41,967 nt of DNA. Origin: Symbiobacteriaceae bacterium. GTDB lineage: Bacteria > Bacillota > Sulfobacillia > Symbiobacteriales > Symbiobacteriaceae. The stretch is taken from contig JARBUG010000032.1 in the NCBI GenBank assembly GCA_029239785.1, positions 1 to 41,967 on the forward strand. The letters are read 5' to 3'. The notes below the pieces were generated by a model. The model ran no database searches. It saw nothing but the letters and a program-made list of their open reading frames with translations, and had not been told where the DNA came from. A program made the position numbers and the translations under genes. Positions 40,280 to 41,967 of this stretch are shown one piece after another; position 1 is the first letter of the stretch; the number at the start of each line of letters is the position of its first letter.

Positions 40280-40345
40280 CCGGTGTTACCCTAATCCCGA
40301 GCGAAGCGAAGGGCGCAACTATACATCGGCTGCGCCGATGTGTTG
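40280..40345. other. Candidate origin of transfer (oriT) with nic site
   Basis: On the minus strand GTTGCGCCCTTC (core TGCGCCCT, 40310-40317) matches the nic region typical of MobQ/RSF1010-type oriT sequences. Next to it is a perfect 8-bp hairpin ACATCGGC-TGC-GCCGATGT (40323-40341), as expected beside nic. A second CCGAGCGAA copy (about 40236-40244) repeats part of the CCGAGCGAAGCGAA stretch at 40297-40310. The whole 40120-40474 gap between the divergent TraD-like and relaxase genes has no credible gene. Confidence 0.65.
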
Positions 40346-40474
40346 CGGCATGGGGCCGAGCCCCCTGCACCCCCGGCCCGGGCGCCCCATCCCGCATCTG
40401 CGATGCGTGACAGAGGCCCCCACCCAGCCCAAGACGGGGCGCGCGAGCATTCGAGCCAGGGAGGTGACCACCGA

Positions 40475-41863
40475 GTGGCGATCTACTACATGAACGTCAA
40501 GGTCATCGGCCGCAGCGCCGGGCGTACCGCCACCGGCGCCGCAGCCTACCGGGCCGGGGAGCGCATCGTCGACGAGCGCACAGGGCAGGTCTTCGACTAC
40601 ACCCGGCGCCGTGGCGAAATCGAGACAGAGATCCTGGCGCCCCATGGGGCGCCTGATTGGGTTCAGGAGCGCTCTCGACTGTGGAATGAGGTGGAAAGAG
40701 CAGAGCGCCGGGGCGACGCCCAGGTCGCACGGGAGATCGTCGTAGCCTTCCCCAACGAACTTGGCGCAGAGCAGCAGCGGGAACTGGTCCGGAATTATGT
40801 ACGGGAGGAGTTCGTCTCCAAGGGGATGGTGGCGGACGTGGCCATCCACCGGAACCCTAACAATCCGCACGCCCACATCATGCTGACCATGCGGGAGATT
40901 GGTCCGGAAGGGTTCTCAGCCAAGAAAAACCGGGAGTGGAACCGCCCCGAGGCCCTGGAGCGCTGGCGGGAGTCGTGGGCGGAGCATACCAATCGTGAGC
41001 TTGCGCGGGACGGCCGAGAAGAGCGCATCGATCACCGCAGCCTGGCAGAGCAAGGGCTGGAGCGGGCGCCCCAGGTCCACCTGGGGCCGCATGCGTCTGC
41101 CCTGGAGCGTCGAGGCATCAGCACCGAGAAAGGGGACCACAACCGGCTGGTGGCAGAGCACAACGCCGTGGTCATCGACTTGGAGAAAGCACGGAACGAA
41201 CGGCAAGCCCTGGCAATGGAGAAAGCAGCCGATGAGCGGTACGCTCGCCGCATGGGCGCCGGCTGGACATCCGATGACGCCAAACTGCTTGCTTACCTGG
41301 AGTCCGAGCATGCCGGGGGCGCTGAACTGACACAGCAGGGAGTACGCAACCTCTGCGAGGAGCAGCAGGAGGTCCTGAACGGCGTTCAGCGACGCATCGA
41401 TCAGGCTGCTGTCCTGGACAACACGATTCGCGAGGCAGAACGAGAGCTGCATTTGCACAGGGCCGCACAGAGCGAACTTCGGAACCATGAAACGCCCCTG
41501 GCGTCGGTCAAGCGGTGGTTCAGCCAGTCGGCAAAGGAGGCGTACCAGGAGGCCCAGTGGAAAGTCAAGTCGTCCGAGCGGACGCTACAGCACCTGGGAG
41601 TGCATTCCGACGCCGACTTGGATCAGCGCAGAGGTCAGCTGGCGTCGCTGAGGGCGGAACTCCCTGAACTAAGGCAGCGGGCAGAAACCATCAAGGGCAC
41701 ACTTGGGATCCTTGAGAAGGGACTCAAGGGCTTTGAGCGGGCGGCAGACCGGCAGCGTCAGGCCAGGGAACGAGAGCAGCTAGAGCGTGATCGGGCGATG
41801 ATGCGGGAGTACGAGCGCCGATTTGAGCGGGACCGGGGGCGCGACTCCGGTCGCGGACGCTAA
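40475..41863 (+). CDS. MobQ-type (MobA/MobL) conjugative relaxase
   Basis: The 462-residue protein begins like MobA/MobL relaxases: AIYYMNVKVIGRSAGRTATG, AAAYRAGE with likely catalytic Y25, and the histidine motif AIHRNPNNPHAHIMLTMR (H125, H132, H134) for the metal. It nicks oriT and leads the strand into the recipient. Residues about 240-460 are helical with long coiled coils and no helicase motifs, so the primase/helicase part of longer relaxases is absent. GTG 40475 follows GGGAGGTG by eight bases; the longer frame to 40340 crosses oriT and is rejected. Confidence 0.92.
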   Translation: MAIYYMNVKVIGRSAGRTATGAAAYRAGERIVDERTGQVFDYTRRRGEIETEILAPHGAPDWVQERSRLWNEVERAERRGDAQVAREIVVAFPNELGAEQQRELVRNYVREEFVSKGMVADVAIHRNPNNPHAHIMLTMREIGPEGFSAKKNREWNRPEALERWRESWAEHTNRELARDGREERIDHRSLAEQGLERAPQVHLGPHASALERRGISTEKGDHNRLVAEHNAVVIDLEKARNERQALAMEKAADERYARRMGAGWTSDDAKLLAYLESEHAGGAELTQQGVRNLCEEQQEVLNGVQRRIDQAAVLDNTIREAERELHLHRAAQSELRNHETPLASVKRWFSQSAKEAYQEAQWKVKSSERTLQHLGVHSDADLDQRRGQLASLRAELPELRQRAETIKGTLGILEKGLKGFERAADRQRQAREREQLERDRAMMREYERRFERDRGRDSGRGR

Positions 41864-41897
41864 CACATTACCATGCCGCCCGGCTTGACAAGGAAAA

Positions 41898-41966
41898 ACG
41901 CCCCTGCTCCCGGGCTGTCAAGGCGGGGCCCCTTTGGGGTGCCTTGACGGACCGGGACAGGGGCGT
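41898..41966. repeat. Three-level nested inverted repeat after the relaxase gene
   Basis: Outer arms ACGCCCCTG-C-TCCCGG (41898-41913) and CCGGGACAGGGGCGT (41952-41966) enclose GTCAAGGC (41917-41924) / GCCTTGAC (41941-41948), which encloses CCCC-TTT-GGGG (41929-41939). It could be the relaxase terminator, though no T-run is seen before the window ends, or a structured element site. Confidence 0.6.
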
Positions 41967-41967
41967 A

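Larger units (their letters stand above)
38157..41967. mobile_element. Integrative mobilizable element, left end
   Basis: From the subtilase break to the window end the genes are a large serine recombinase, a TraD-like accessory protein, a candidate oriT and a MobQ-type relaxase. No conjugation pore genes are seen, so this part looks like an IME moved with help from another element, or the left arm of a larger ICE. The right end and attR are outside the window. Confidence 0.78.

Noticed and set aside
40340-40474. N-terminal extension of the relaxase frame
   Set aside because: It crosses the oriT hairpin, is Pro/Ala/Arg-rich without family match, and GTG 40475 has a strong ribosome site and the canonical family start.
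1-41967. CRISPR arrays, tRNA or rRNA genes, insertion sequences
   Set aside because: No regular direct repeats, cloverleaf with CCA-type end, rRNA-like sequence or DDE transposase frame was seen by eye.

Overview
The window is GC-rich bacterial DNA with strong purine-rich ribosome binding sites, frequent GTG and TTG starts, many intrinsic terminators and S-layer-type export. Gene types and codon use point to a high-GC Firmicute of the Symbiobacterium kind. This is inference from style and content; no rRNA or other marker is present.

Layout. (1) 1-6.4 kb: short chromosomal genes: a cut-off GNAT acetyltransferase, a four-helix membrane protein, a maltose-type O-acetyltransferase, a HAD phosphatase/nucleotidyltransferase/DUF952 run, an S-layer-homology protein, a small Cys-rich exported protein and a second GNAT enzyme. 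(2) 6.6-10.1 kb: a heterodimeric ABC exporter of the BmrC/BmrD (YheI/YheH) type, whose second subunit lacks the stretch that should hold helices 3 and 4. (3) 10.3-15.6 kb: an Lhr-type giant helicase, divergent to an Lrp/AsnC regulator that overlaps a frameshift-broken gene. (4) 15.6-19.6 kb: a second two-subunit ABC exporter, a promoter-dense divergent region that may encode a small RNA, and a small hydrophilic protein. (5) 19.7-21.6 kb: an anchored protein, a Nudix hydrolase and a helix-turn-helix protein. (6) 21.7-29.0 kb: five minus-strand genes likely used for peptide or sugar uptake: lipoprotein binding protein, two paralogous S9 peptidases, a small membrane protein and a GPH-family symporter. 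(7) 29.2-30.4 kb: an all-TPR protein followed by a 37-residue exported peptide gene, the layout of an RRNPP (Rap/Phr-like) peptide-signalling pair. (8) 30.9-33.2 kb: an ECF sigma factor overlapping a membrane anti-sigma-like protein with a propeller-like outer domain. (9) 33.2-37.4 kb: a cysteine-desulfurase-like protein without the catalytic Cys, a His-rich miniprotein, ispH, a SirB1-type protein and a short-chain dehydrogenase. (10) 37.6 kb to the end: a subtilisin-type protease gene cut at its catalytic Asp motif, followed by a large serine recombinase, a TraD-like accessory protein, a candidate oriT and a MobQ-type relaxase. This is the left end of an integrative mobilizable element that runs past the window.

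The most interesting items are the unannotated peptide gene beside the TPR protein, the mobile element sitting in a subtilase gene with a recognisable oriT, the exporter subunit missing two membrane helices, and a possible ~110-nt RNA between promoter and terminator at 19.2-19.36 kb.
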